Source of the DNA: Bacillus sp. MYb209
GTDB taxonomy: Bacteria; Bacillota; Bacilli; Bacillales; Bacillaceae_G
Length of the DNA: 64,000 nt
Reading direction: 5' to 3'
Assembly (NCBI RefSeq): GCF_002975175.1
Contig: NZ_PCNZ01000010.1
Span: forward strand, 62,001 to 126,000
Shown: positions 1-8,708 of the stretch, piece after piece
Layout: each line of letters opens with the position of its first letter
Position numbering within the stretch: position 1 is the stretch's first letter
Made by a program: the position numbers and the translations under genes
The notes under the pieces: model-generated
Databases searched by the model: none
What the model saw: the letters and a program-made list of their open reading frames with translations, nothing else
Told to the model about the DNA's origin: nothing

Positions 1-1
1 G

Positions 2-115
2 AACTTACAACCTGGATTACACCATCCGTATATGAAGTTTGATCATAGCTGTATAATGAATGGAGTAGAAATATTAAAACAAACTGTATTGAAAGTATTA
101 GAAGACAGGGGCTAG
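2..115 (+). CDS. M20-family amidohydrolase, C-terminal fragment
   Basis: The window opens inside this gene, so only the last 37 codons and the TAG stop are present. The peptide contains GLHHP and FDHSCI followed by an amphipathic helix rich in Leu and Val. This is the usual C-terminus of M20 peptidases/N-acyl-amino-acid amidohydrolases, metal-dependent cytoplasmic enzymes that hydrolyse N-acyl or peptide amide bonds. The stop codon lies inside the first arm of an intrinsic terminator, which marks the end of its transcription unit. Family assignment rests on a short tail only, and substrate cannot be inferred. Confidence 0.6.
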   Translation, partial: NLQPGLHHPYMKFDHSCIMNGVEILKQTVLKVLEDRG

Positions 116-133
116 AAAGCTCCTGTTTTTTTT
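105..133 (+). terminator. Intrinsic terminator after the amidohydrolase fragment
   Basis: ACAGGGGCT pairs with AGCTCCTGT across a four-base loop, followed by a run of eight T. The stem overlaps the stop codon of the upstream gene. Confidence 0.8.
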
Positions 134-141
134 GTAGGAAT

Positions 142-203
142 TTGTCGTTAAGTCGATATTCCTTGTCGAAGCGTCGATATATTTTCATTTGCGACAATAT
201 AAT
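142..203 (+). promoter_or_regulatory. Cluster of Spo0A-box-like sequences with a -10 element
   Basis: Two TTGTCG motifs lie exactly 21 bp apart (142 and 163), each followed by GTCGATAT (152 and 173). The second reads TTGTCGAA and so matches the Spo0A box core TGTCGAA exactly. An inverted copy (CGACAA at 192-197) abuts a TATAAT at 198-203. This looks like the control region of the methyltransferase gene at 289. That Spo0A binds here is inference. Confidence 0.45.
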
Positions 204-288
204 TTCACGTACCAATTAATTTGATGAAAAATGAGCATTCAGTACGTGGTGTATAATAATAGTAATATTTCTTAATAGGAGCAAACGA

Positions 289-897
289 ATGAACGAACAA
301 TATTACGATGCTGTATTACATATAAAAACTGTCGGTGAGCAAAAAGGCTTTAATAAGTCTATGCATTACCACCGCTATGAGCCAACGCCATATAGTGGGT
401 TAGAGGAATTATTGAGCCAATACGAAATTAAAAGTAGTGATCGAATTGTAGACTTTGGATGCGGAAAAGGGCGGCTAAACTTTTACATGCACCATAAGTG
501 CGGTGCATCAGCGGTTGGGATTGAAATGAATGAAGAGTTTTATAAAGAAGCAATGGAAAACCGTGAGCGTTATGCAAGGAAGGTAAGAAACAGTAAAGAT
601 AAAATTCAATTTGAATGTTGTTTAGCACAGAAATACGAGATTGATCCGCGTGATAACCAATTTTATTTCTTCAATCCATTTTCTGTACAAGTGTTTATGA
701 ACGTAGTAAATAACATTTTGCTTTCGGTAGAAGCGGTGGAGAGAGAAATTGATATTATTTTATACTATCCTTCTGAAGATTATATTTTCTTCTTGGAGAA
801 TCAGACTGCATTTGAATTGAAGAAGGAAATTAGGTTGCCAGGGGCGTATGAGAAGAATGGAAATGAGAGGTTTTTAATTTATAGATTGGGGAACTAA
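289..897 (+). CDS. Class I SAM-dependent methyltransferase
   Basis: A 202-residue protein with a Rossmann-type methyltransferase core. Motif I is IVDFGCGKGRL at residues 53-63, which holds the SAM methionine moiety. An acidic ribose-binding residue follows in AVGIE (75-79), and FFNPF at 127-131 occupies the motif IV position (N/D-PP-Y/F type) seen in N- or carbon-methyltransferases. The start has AGGAG 8 nt upstream. It is cytoplasmic and its target is unknown. It stands alone between an upstream terminator and an AraC-type gene, behind a cluster of Spo0A-box-like sequences, which would fit stationary-phase expression. The family call is firm and the substrate is open. Confidence 0.8.
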   Translation: MNEQYYDAVLHIKTVGEQKGFNKSMHYHRYEPTPYSGLEELLSQYEIKSSDRIVDFGCGKGRLNFYMHHKCGASAVGIEMNEEFYKEAMENRERYARKVRNSKDKIQFECCLAQKYEIDPRDNQFYFFNPFSVQVFMNVVNNILLSVEAVEREIDIILYYPSEDYIFFLENQTAFELKKEIRLPGAYEKNGNERFLIYRLGN

Positions 898-993
898 GAG
901 ATAAATGGTGTGAATGGAAGTATTGGCTTATATACGTTGGTAGGAGTATTGATTAAGCAGGCATGCAATTATTAGGAAAGAGAGGCGAACTTC

Positions 994-3510
994 ATGCGAA
1001 ATGCCATATATGAGTTAATTGAGGTTAACAACAGTCTACCTTTCGATGTTTCACTGAATAGTATCAATTATGTGCCGAGCCATTGGCATAACAGCGTAGA
1101 AATCATTTTTGTATTACGTGGTACAGTAGAAGTTAGAGTGAATGATGAAAGAAGGATGCTTTCGGAAGGTGACGTATTGTTAATTAATCAATGTCATGTG
1201 CATGAAGTGATAGGTCTTGATAGAAATATAATTGCAACGTTCCTTATCCCTTCTAGTTATATAAAGGAAAAATTGGTGCAGGTAGAGGAGATTAGCTTTC
1301 ATTGTTATTCAGGAGATAAAGGGAAGGAACGACGTCATGCTTTAAATCAGATTCGACGATTGCTGGCTGAGATGGTGCAATTACAGTATCATCAAGGTAA
1401 TGTATATAAGATTGACATGCAAATTCGAATGCTAGAAGTATTCTCTATCCTATTGAAACAATTTAGGCTTGAGGAATCAGAGGAGATCATGAGTGAGAAG
1501 TATATGGAGCGTATGCTTCGTATCATTACTTACATTGATGATCATTATAAAGAATCTATTACATTACATTCAATTGCTGAGCGTGAATATTTATCTATTC
1601 CATATTTGTCCAAGTTTTTTAGAGAGAATATTGGACTTAACTTTCAATCGTATCTGGCAAGTATTCGTTTGAAACATACGGTGGAGGAGTTGCTTTATAA
1701 TATTGAAACACCTATTGCTGATATAGCACTGAAGCATGGGTTTCCAAATGTTAAGTCATTTTATGCCACGTTTAAAGCAAGGTACAATGAAACTCCAAGT
1801 GAATATCGAAAGCATTTTCGGCTAGATGTGGGGGATAAAAAGGAGAGAGTAACGGCTAATTATTTGACGTTTAATCAATCTAGTGCGCTCGGTATTATTA
1901 GTCAGTACTTAAAGAGAAGTCCCTCGCAGCAGATGGAGGAGATTACGCCGCTAGAAACGGTAACATATCAGATAGATGTTTCTAAGAAAGATAGACATTT
2001 AAGGCATACATGGAAAAGTTTAATAACAATTGGTAAAGCGAAAGAAGGATTACATGCGGATATACAACAACAACTCAAACTAGTTCAGAAGCGCTGTCCT
2101 TTCCGCTATTTAAGGTTTCATGGTATATTCGATGATCCTATGATGGTGTACTCAGAAGATGAGGCGGGAAGAGCTAAATATAATTTTAGATTAGTTGATG
2201 AGTTATTTGACTTTCTTCTTTCTATTAATCTTAAGCCGTTTGTTGAGCTTGGTTTTATGCCCTCGGCGTTAGCAAGGGATCAGGATAAAACTATTTTTTA
2301 TATGAAAAGTTATATTAGTCCGCCAAAGTCTGTAGATAAATGGTGTGAGCTTGTTGAACATTTTGTCCGCCACTGTATGAATCGTTATGGTAAAGAAGAG
2401 GTAGAAGCTTGGAAGTTTGAATTTTGGAATGAGCCGGAAGTGAAGGCGTTTTGGCCCGGAACGATGGAGGAATACATGGAGTTATATGCCAAAACCTATG
2501 AGACTATAAAACGAGTATCACCGCATCTGCAAATTGGGGCTCCTGGCCGAGTTATTACGCTTTATGAAGGGGAGATTTATGATGAGTTTTTTCCTTTTTG
2601 TCATGAGCGGCAATGTTTGCCGGATTTTATCCCACTTCATTTTTACCCACATGAAAGGATGGATAAGCTGGAGAAGATCAGTGAGATCCAACAATTAGAA
2701 TCGTTTCAAAAGTTAATTGAGGAGTTTGGTGGTATATCTCCCAATCCAGACCTTTTAAAGGATAGGCTTGCAAGTGAAAAAAGGCTACTCGAAGATTATG
2801 AAATATATGATATTGATCTTTATTTAACAGAGTGGAATTCGACAGCATATCATCGTGAGTTAACGAATGATACGCTGTACAAAGCGGCTTATATTGTTAA
2901 AAATATTATTGATAATTTGGATAGTATTGAAGGATTTGGTTACTGGGTACTGAGCGATAATATTGAAGAAACAGTAGCTTCACCAGATTTGTTCCATGGT
3001 GGATTAGGTTTATTCGCCCAATATGGTATTCCTAAGGCTGGGATGATTGCTTACGAATTGCTAGGGAAATTAGGGAATCAACTCATTGAACGTGGGGATT
3101 GTTATATAGTTACCTCTGGCCACGGGGGATATCAAGTGTTAGTTTTTAATTATTGTCATTTTGATGATTTATATGCACTGGGGGATATTTCATTTATTGA
3201 TGAGGTCAATCGTTATAATGGTTTCAAGGATGTAAAGACTATGAAAATTGAGTTGGAACTTACTAATTTACCGAGTGGTACATATCGCATGATTACTCGT
3301 ACACTTGGTAGAAAGCATGGAAGTAGTTATGATCGCTGGGTAGAGATGGGGGCTCCAAAATCTTTATGTTCTGAGGATGTGGAATACTTGAAAGCAGCGA
3401 CTCATCCGCGCATGACTAGTCAATATATTGAGGTACATAATGGTCAAACATGTATTTCTATTTTGGAACCACATGGGATTGAGTTAATTGAGCTAATTCC
3501 GGTGTATTGA
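994..3510 (+). CDS. AraC-family regulator fused to a GH39 beta-xylosidase-like domain
   Basis: An 838-residue three-part protein. Residues ~15-95 form a cupin-type AraC sensor domain (SHWHNSVEI, EGDVLLIN). Residues ~170-275 are a double helix-turn-helix AraC DNA-binding domain ending in GF.N..SFY..FK..YNETPSEYR. Residues ~315 to the end resemble glycoside hydrolase family 39, with FWNEPE placing the acid/base at Glu480 and YLTEWNS placing the nucleophile at Glu613. Both catalytic glutamates are therefore present. RBS GAGAGG precedes the ATG. It most likely senses a xylo- or gluco-oligosaccharide and controls the downstream GH3-esterase-GPH genes. Whether the GH39 domain hydrolyses or only binds sugar cannot be told from sequence. 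No signal peptide, so cytoplasmic. Confidence 0.85.
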   Translation: MRNAIYELIEVNNSLPFDVSLNSINYVPSHWHNSVEIIFVLRGTVEVRVNDERRMLSEGDVLLINQCHVHEVIGLDRNIIATFLIPSSYIKEKLVQVEEISFHCYSGDKGKERRHALNQIRRLLAEMVQLQYHQGNVYKIDMQIRMLEVFSILLKQFRLEESEEIMSEKYMERMLRIITYIDDHYKESITLHSIAEREYLSIPYLSKFFRENIGLNFQSYLASIRLKHTVEELLYNIETPIADIALKHGFPNVKSFYATFKARYNETPSEYRKHFRLDVGDKKERVTANYLTFNQSSALGIISQYLKRSPSQQMEEITPLETVTYQIDVSKKDRHLRHTWKSLITIGKAKEGLHADIQQQLKLVQKRCPFRYLRFHGIFDDPMMVYSEDEAGRAKYNFRLVDELFDFLLSINLKPFVELGFMPSALARDQDKTIFYMKSYISPPKSVDKWCELVEHFVRHCMNRYGKEEVEAWKFEFWNEPEVKAFWPGTMEEYMELYAKTYETIKRVSPHLQIGAPGRVITLYEGEIYDEFFPFCHERQCLPDFIPLHFYPHERMDKLEKISEIQQLESFQKLIEEFGGISPNPDLLKDRLASEKRLLEDYEIYDIDLYLTEWNSTAYHRELTNDTLYKAAYIVKNIIDNLDSIEGFGYWVLSDNIEETVASPDLFHGGLGLFAQYGIPKAGMIAYELLGKLGNQLIERGDCYIVTSGHGGYQVLVFNYCHFDDLYALGDISFIDEVNRYNGFKDVKTMKIELELTNLPSGTYRMITRTLGRKHGSSYDRWVEMGAPKSLCSEDVEYLKAATHPRMTSQYIEVHNGQTCISILEPHGIELIELIPVY

Positions 3511-3595
3511 TCAACTAGGTTGAAATTTAATCTCTTTTATTTAAAATTGTAGGTTTAAAAGTAGAAATAGGTTAAATAGAGTAATAAAAAGCGAT

Positions 3596-3630
3596 AAACC
3601 ACTGTCTCTTCAAAGAGGCGTGGTTTTTTT
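3596..3630 (+). terminator. Intrinsic terminator after the AraC-GH39 gene
   Basis: AAACCAC pairs with GTGGTTT around an inner TCTCTT/AGAGG helix, followed by T7. It separates the regulator gene from the GH3 transcription unit. Confidence 0.75.
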
Positions 3631-3639
3631 ATAATTAAA

Positions 3640-3654
3640 TTGTAAACGCTTTCT
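3640..3654 (+). promoter_or_regulatory. CcpA cre site upstream of the GH3 gene
   Basis: TTGTAAACGCTTTCT fits the cre consensus WTGNAANCGNWNNCW at every defined position. It lies ~70 bp before the GH3 start, immediately after the preceding terminator, so carbon catabolite repression of the GH3-esterase-transporter genes is the likely role. Confidence 0.75.
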
Positions 3655-3726
3655 AATCGTGTGGATTATTACTTTACTTCATGTTGATAAGTAATAATCT
3701 AGTTTAAAGAAATGGAGGAGGCTGTT

Positions 3727-6015
3727 ATGTCAGCTCAAGAAAAAACTGCTATAAATAGTCAACAACCCGTGATTGAATATGTTTGTAACGAAGGAGGGCC
3801 TAAACTAGGCTATTCTACTTTATCAGGTGTTCGAATTATTGAAAAAAATGGTTTATCTTTTAAGAATTTAAGTAAGGATGGAATTTTAAAACCGTATGAA
3901 GATTGGAGATTATCGGCTGAAGAACGAGCGAAAGACCTCGCTTCACGTATGTCCATTGGGGAGATTGCGGGATTAATGTTATATAGCCGGCATCAAGCAA
4001 TTCCAGCTGCGAGTGGCGGTTGGTTCTCAGGAACTTATGGCGGGAAATCTTATGAAGAGAGTGGTGCGAAGCCTTGGGATTTAACAGATGAGCAAATTGC
4101 ATTTTTGACTGAAGATCATCTCCGTCATGTTCTTATTACAACTGTTGAAAATCCAGAAACGGCTGCGCATTGGAATAATAAGCTGCAAGGTATCGCAGAA
4201 GGAACAACTTTAGGCATTCCTGCAAATAATAGCTCAGACCCGCGTCATGGTTCCGATGCAAGTTCGGAATTTAACGTTGGTGCAGGAACAGCTTCTCGAG
4301 TATCATTTTGGCCGGAAACACTTGGGCTTGCTGCTACATTTGATCCAGAGGTGACACGTACATTTGGTGAAGTTGCTTCTAAGGAGTACAGGGCGCTTGG
4401 TATGACGACAGCACTTTCACCGCAAATTGATATTGCGACTGATCCACGTTGGTTCCGTTTCAACGGTACATTCGGTGAGGATTCAACTTTGTCTACAGAC
4501 ATGGCTCGTGCTTATGTAGATGGTTTCCAAACATCAGAAGGTGAACGAGAATTAGAAGATGGCTGGGGGCTAGATAGTGTGAACGCCATGGTGAAACATT
4601 GGCCTGGAGGAGGATCTGGTGAAGGCGGAAGAGATGCACATTTCGGTTGTGGAAAGTACGCTGTTTATCCAGGTAATAATTTTGAAGAACATTTGAAACC
4701 TTTTGTGGAAGGTGCTTTCCAATTGGATAAAAAGACAAGTAGGGCTTCTGCAGTTATGCCATATTATACGGTTTCTTTCAATCAGGATAAGGAAAATGGT
4801 GAAAATGTAGGTAACTCTTATAGCTCCTATTTAATTACTGATTTATTACGTGAGCAATATGGTTATGATGGTGTAGTTTGCACAGACTGGTTGATTACTG
4901 CTGATGAGCATGAAGATAAAGATACATTTTTGACAGGGAAGTCATGGGGAGTTGAGCATCTAAGTGTTGCGGAGCGGCATTACAAATTATTAATGGCCGG
5001 TGTGGATCAATTTGGCGGTAATAATGAAGTTGGACCGGTTCTAGAGGTTTATCAATTAGGGGTATCCGAACATGGTACGGAGTATATGAGAAATCGGTTT
5101 GAACAATCAGCGATACGCCTGTTGTTAAACGTGTTTCGCCTTGGACTTTTTGAAAATCCTTATTTACAGTCGGAAAAAAGTAAAGAGGTCGTCAGTAATC
5201 CAGAATTTATGAGAGCAGGTTATGAAGCGCAGTTGAAGTCAGTTGTACTTCTGAAGAACAAAGGACAGACGTTGCCGCTGAAGCCTAGAAGCAAAGTATA
5301 TATTCCGAAGCGTTATTTACCGGCTGGGAAAGACTGGCTTGGTATGCCAACACAAGAGAAACTAGAGTGTCCAGTCAATCTTGACGTTGTGGCTCAATAT
5401 TTCGATATTACTACTAGTTCAGATGAAGCTGATTTCGGACTTGTGTTTATTCAAAGTCCAAAGTCAGGAACGGGATACAGTCAAGACGATGCTGCTAATG
5501 GAGGAAATGGTTATGTACCAATTAGTCTTCAATACAAGCCATACACAGCTGAGTATGCCCGTTCACATAGTATAGCTGGTGATTCTAGGGAAAATGATGT
5601 AATGAATCGTTCATATAAAGGTAAGACGGTTACAGCTCATAATGAATCGGATTTAGATATGGTACTGGAAACAAAAAAAATGATGAAGGGCAAGCCAGTC
5701 ATCGTATCAATTTTATTATCGAATCCAACTGTTGTTGCAGAATTTGAATCTGAAGTGGATGCCATTGTAGCGAATTTTGGGGTGCAAGATCAAGCAATTA
5801 TGGATATCTTGTCTGGGCATTATGAACCATCCGGTTTGTTACCGATGCAAATGCCGCTAAATATGAAAACAGTCGAGGAACAACTGGAAGATGTGGCACA
5901 TGATATGGAATGCCATATTGATTCTGAAGGACATGTATATGACTTTGCCTTTGGAATGAATTGGAATGATGTAATTGAAGATTCTCGTACGAAAACATAT
6001 CGTAGAAATCTTTAG
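3727..6015 (+). CDS. Glycoside hydrolase family 3 (beta-glucosidase/beta-xylosidase type)
   Basis: A 762-residue protein with the GH3 (beta/alpha)8 domain (N-terminal ~450 residues) and the alpha/beta sandwich after it. PRHGSD and DIATDPRWFR line the active site. GYDGVVCTDW gives the catalytic Asp as residue 387. VKHWPGGGSGEGGRDAH matches the KH(F/W)PG loop. An in-frame ATG at 3712 exists, but GGAGGAG sits 6 nt before the ATG at 3727, so the shorter start is chosen. No signal peptide is seen, so it probably cleaves imported oligosaccharides in the cytoplasm, in line with the neighbouring GPH symporter. Preceded by a cre site. Exact glycoside is unknown. Confidence 0.85.
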   Translation: MSAQEKTAINSQQPVIEYVCNEGGPKLGYSTLSGVRIIEKNGLSFKNLSKDGILKPYEDWRLSAEERAKDLASRMSIGEIAGLMLYSRHQAIPAASGGWFSGTYGGKSYEESGAKPWDLTDEQIAFLTEDHLRHVLITTVENPETAAHWNNKLQGIAEGTTLGIPANNSSDPRHGSDASSEFNVGAGTASRVSFWPETLGLAATFDPEVTRTFGEVASKEYRALGMTTALSPQIDIATDPRWFRFNGTFGEDSTLSTDMARAYVDGFQTSEGERELEDGWGLDSVNAMVKHWPGGGSGEGGRDAHFGCGKYAVYPGNNFEEHLKPFVEGAFQLDKKTSRASAVMPYYTVSFNQDKENGENVGNSYSSYLITDLLREQYGYDGVVCTDWLITADEHEDKDTFLTGKSWGVEHLSVAERHYKLLMAGVDQFGGNNEVGPVLEVYQLGVSEHGTEYMRNRFEQSAIRLLLNVFRLGLFENPYLQSEKSKEVVSNPEFMRAGYEAQLKSVVLLKNKGQTLPLKPRSKVYIPKRYLPAGKDWLGMPTQEKLECPVNLDVVAQYFDITTSSDEADFGLVFIQSPKSGTGYSQDDAANGGNGYVPISLQYKPYTAEYARSHSIAGDSRENDVMNRSYKGKTVTAHNESDLDMVLETKKMMKGKPVIVSILLSNPTVVAEFESEVDAIVANFGVQDQAIMDILSGHYEPSGLLPMQMPLNMKTVEEQLEDVAHDMECHIDSEGHVYDFAFGMNWNDVIEDSRTKTYRRNL

Positions 6016-6079
6016 TTATTGACCATTCATTCATATATGAAAGCTATATTCGAAAATATTTAAGATGGAGATGATAACG

Positions 6080-7186
6080 ATGAGTAATCAAACTTTATAT
6101 ACTAATCTTCTTTCGAATTTAAGTGAAGAGACATCCGTGGTTAAAAAAAGAGGATTTGATTTTATCGCTAAACCGATTCCCGATTCTAGTGTAACTGGTG
6201 GATTAGATCCTAGGGTTCTTCACGTAAATTTACAAGTAGCAGAGCAAATGGCTATGATGGGTAATCAATCATTTGATCCGGCGGATACTATGAGTTTTGT
6301 TAATGGCATGCGAGCTATGATGGGCTGGAATAATGAAGACGTTACGACAAGTAAAATTGAAACGACGTATAAAGTAATTGAGGGCAAGAATGGAACAATT
6401 CCTTTACGAATTTATACACCTTCTAATGAAGGTAACTTGCCTGCTGTAGTTTTCTTCCATGGTGGAGGGTTTATTGGCGGCAGTGTCGATGTTGTAGAAA
6501 ATCCTTGTAAAGCATTAGCTGAAAAGGCTGGCGCTGTGGTAATTTCTGTTGATTATCGATTAGCTCCTGAGCATCCATATCCAGCTGGGCTAACGGATTC
6601 TTTTGAGGCTGTAACATGGGTATATGAACATGCTACAGAGCTTCGAGTGAGCCCACAACAAATTGCGGTATCTGGAGATAGCGCGGGTGGTAATTTAGCT
6701 ACTGTATGTGCACTAATGGATAGTGAAAAAGGAACTAAGATGATTAAGCTTCAAGCACTTATTTATCCTACAGTGAATATGGCAGGTGTTCAAACAGAGG
6801 ATTTTGAGTGGAGCCGCGATCAGTATGAAATCCGTAACCATTCGGAATTAATTATTCCAATGCTTGAAGGTATGGCTGGAAGTAGTGAGCTGCTTTTCCA
6901 ATTGTATTTACAAAATAATGGAGAAATTACAGACCCTCATGTTTCACCATTACTATCAAATAAATTAAGTAACATGCCGCAAACACTAATTGTAACTGCT
7001 GAATTCGATTATTTAAAAGTAGAGTGTGAAGCTTATGCAGCGAAACTAGCGCGCAGTGGTGTAACTACTAAGCTTATTCAGTACAATGGTACAGATCATG
7101 CCTTCATGGATAAGATTGGTTTATATCCACAAGCAGAAGATTTAATGAATGAAATTGCGAAAGAGATTAAGAGAGTGTTTATCTAA
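6080..7186 (+). CDS. Alpha/beta hydrolase, HSL (hormone-sensitive lipase-like) esterase
   Basis: A 368-residue protein with the HSL-family signatures: HGGGF (oxyanion hole), GDSAGGN (nucleophile Ser in the elbow) and the C-terminal FDYLKVE...GTDHAFMD segment that supplies the acidic residue and catalytic His. The in-frame ATG at 6065 overlaps the GGAG Shine-Dalgarno (6067-6070). The ATG at 6080 has correct spacing and is preferred. Lying 64 bp after the GH3 gene and before the sugar symporter, it may deacylate (for example deacetylate) imported plant oligosaccharides or glycosides. That role is inferred only from context. Cytoplasmic, no signal peptide. Confidence 0.8.
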   Translation: MSNQTLYTNLLSNLSEETSVVKKRGFDFIAKPIPDSSVTGGLDPRVLHVNLQVAEQMAMMGNQSFDPADTMSFVNGMRAMMGWNNEDVTTSKIETTYKVIEGKNGTIPLRIYTPSNEGNLPAVVFFHGGGFIGGSVDVVENPCKALAEKAGAVVISVDYRLAPEHPYPAGLTDSFEAVTWVYEHATELRVSPQQIAVSGDSAGGNLATVCALMDSEKGTKMIKLQALIYPTVNMAGVQTEDFEWSRDQYEIRNHSELIIPMLEGMAGSSELLFQLYLQNNGEITDPHVSPLLSNKLSNMPQTLIVTAEFDYLKVECEAYAAKLARSGVTTKLIQYNGTDHAFMDKIGLYPQAEDLMNEIAKEIKRVFI

Positions 7187-7192
7187 ATTTAG

Positions 7193-7232
7193 AAGCTTGC
7201 TTGAAAAAATGTTTTTGAGCAAGCTTTCTTAT
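7193..7232 (+). terminator. Hairpin between esterase and symporter genes
   Basis: AAGCTTGCT pairs perfectly with AGCAAGCTT, with an additional A5/T5 helix inside. The tail is only TCTTAT, so it may act as a partial terminator or mRNA-stabilising hairpin inside the operon rather than a full stop. Confidence 0.5.
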
Positions 7233-7267
7233 AGGAATGAATATATGTAGGAGAGGAGCAAGTTGAG

Positions 7268-8614
7268 ATGATGAAGAAACAAGTAGGTTGGAGAGAAAGA
7301 ATTAGTTACGGGCTTTCAGATACGGCTTCCAATTTGATTTTTCAAATGATTACTATATATTTGATGTTTTTTTATACGGATGTATATGGGATTAGTACTA
7401 CCGCTGTTGCTTCTTTGTTCCTAATAACACGTGTATTGGATGCTTTCGCTGATCCGATGATGGGGATTCTCATTGATAAAACAAATTCAAAATGGGGGAA
7501 AAGCAGGCCCTACTTTTTGTGGTTAGGTATTCCGTTTGCTATTATTGCAGTCATGACATTTTATACGCCAGACCTTGGTTCTACAGGTAAAATTGTATAC
7601 GCTTACATCACTTATACACTTCTTGGTATTATTTATTCTGGTATAAATATCCCGATTACATCAATTTTACCTAGCATGACGAGTAATCCGCAAGAGCGAA
7701 CAGAACTGGCTTCTATTAGAATGTTTTTCGCTTTTATTGGGATAATTATAGTATCTGTTGGTACCCTTCCAATTGTTAAAGCACTTGGTGGTGGTGATCA
7801 GCAGAAAGGTTTCTTCTTCACAATGATTTTATTTAGTGTCATTGGCGGGATTTTCTTCATTATTACTTTCTTGAACGTTAAGGAACGGGTTGTTTCTCCA
7901 AATGATAAACCCTTGCCGTTTCGTGAGTCTATAAAGGCGGTAAAAGGAAATGTACCATGGTTCCTACTTTTAGCGAGTGGATTTGTTCAAATGACTATTA
8001 TGACGATGCAAACGCAGACAACAGTTTATTTTTGGACATATAATATGAAACGACCAGATCTTATAGCAGTTACGATGGCTTTATCTCTAGTATCATTAAT
8101 CACACTGGCACTTTCAGTATTTGTATCTAAGAAAATTGGGAAGAGAAATACGATGATTATGGGTTCTTCGATTATGATTATTGGCTATACTACTGCCTTA
8201 TTCGGTAGTAATATTCAATCGATTCCTCTCATTTTAACAGGGATGGTTATAAACAGCTTAGGGCAAGGTTTTTCTATGAGTATGGCATTTGCGATGGTTG
8301 CAGACACTGTTGACTATGGAGAATGGAAATCTGGTGTTCGAGCTCAAGGGTTATTATCTGCGGCTATTAGTTTTGGAGCAAAAGTAGGCATGGGAGTGGG
8401 AGGAGCACTATCGGCAGCGATGCTTTCTTTTGGGAAATATGTACCTGGTGCAGAACAACAAGCACATTCCGCACTTGTTGCGATAAAAATAAATTATTTG
8501 TGGGCACCGCTGCTCGCAGCAATTTTAGGAATTATCATTATGAAATTTTATAAGCTAGATCGTCAAATTGATGTTATTTCAGAAGAACTGGAAACACAGA
8601 GAATACAGATGTAA
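7268..8614 (+). CDS. GPH-family sugar:cation symporter
   Basis: A 448-residue polytopic membrane protein with about 12 hydrophobic segments. ISYGLSDTASNLIFQ at the N-terminus, DAFADPMMGILIDKT in the 2-3 loop and GKSRPYFLW are characteristic of glycoside-pentoside-hexuronide:cation symporters (XynB/YjmB/MelB type). RBS GAGGAG precedes two adjacent ATGs, and the first is used. It is the last gene of the carbohydrate cluster and ends at a strong bidirectional terminator. Likely substrate is the oligosaccharide or glycoside cleaved by the neighbouring GH3 enzyme. Lacks the extra EIIA-like domain of some family members. Confidence 0.85.
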   Translation: MMKKQVGWRERISYGLSDTASNLIFQMITIYLMFFYTDVYGISTTAVASLFLITRVLDAFADPMMGILIDKTNSKWGKSRPYFLWLGIPFAIIAVMTFYTPDLGSTGKIVYAYITYTLLGIIYSGINIPITSILPSMTSNPQERTELASIRMFFAFIGIIIVSVGTLPIVKALGGGDQQKGFFFTMILFSVIGGIFFIITFLNVKERVVSPNDKPLPFRESIKAVKGNVPWFLLLASGFVQMTIMTMQTQTTVYFWTYNMKRPDLIAVTMALSLVSLITLALSVFVSKKIGKRNTMIMGSSIMIIGYTTALFGSNIQSIPLILTGMVINSLGQGFSMSMAFAMVADTVDYGEWKSGVRAQGLLSAAISFGAKVGMGVGGALSAAMLSFGKYVPGAEQQAHSALVAIKINYLWAPLLAAILGIIIMKFYKLDRQIDVISEELETQRIQM

Positions 8615-8656
8615 TTCCTTTTGATATTATTATTTTAATTATATAATCTTATAAAA

Positions 8657-8697
8657 AAAAGAAGCATAGCTACCGAAATGATAGCTATGCTTCTTCA
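8657..8697. terminator. Bidirectional terminator between the symporter gene and ahpF
   Basis: GAAGCATAGCTA pairs with TAGCTATGCTTC around a short loop, with A-rich and T-rich flanks on either side. It serves both convergent units. Confidence 0.85.
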
Positions 8698-8708
8698 AAT
8701 CTGTTTTA

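Noticed and set aside
7193-7232. Treating the esterase-symporter hairpin as a full operon boundary
   Set aside because: The tail lacks a T-run and no promoter was found between the genes, so read-through is more likely.
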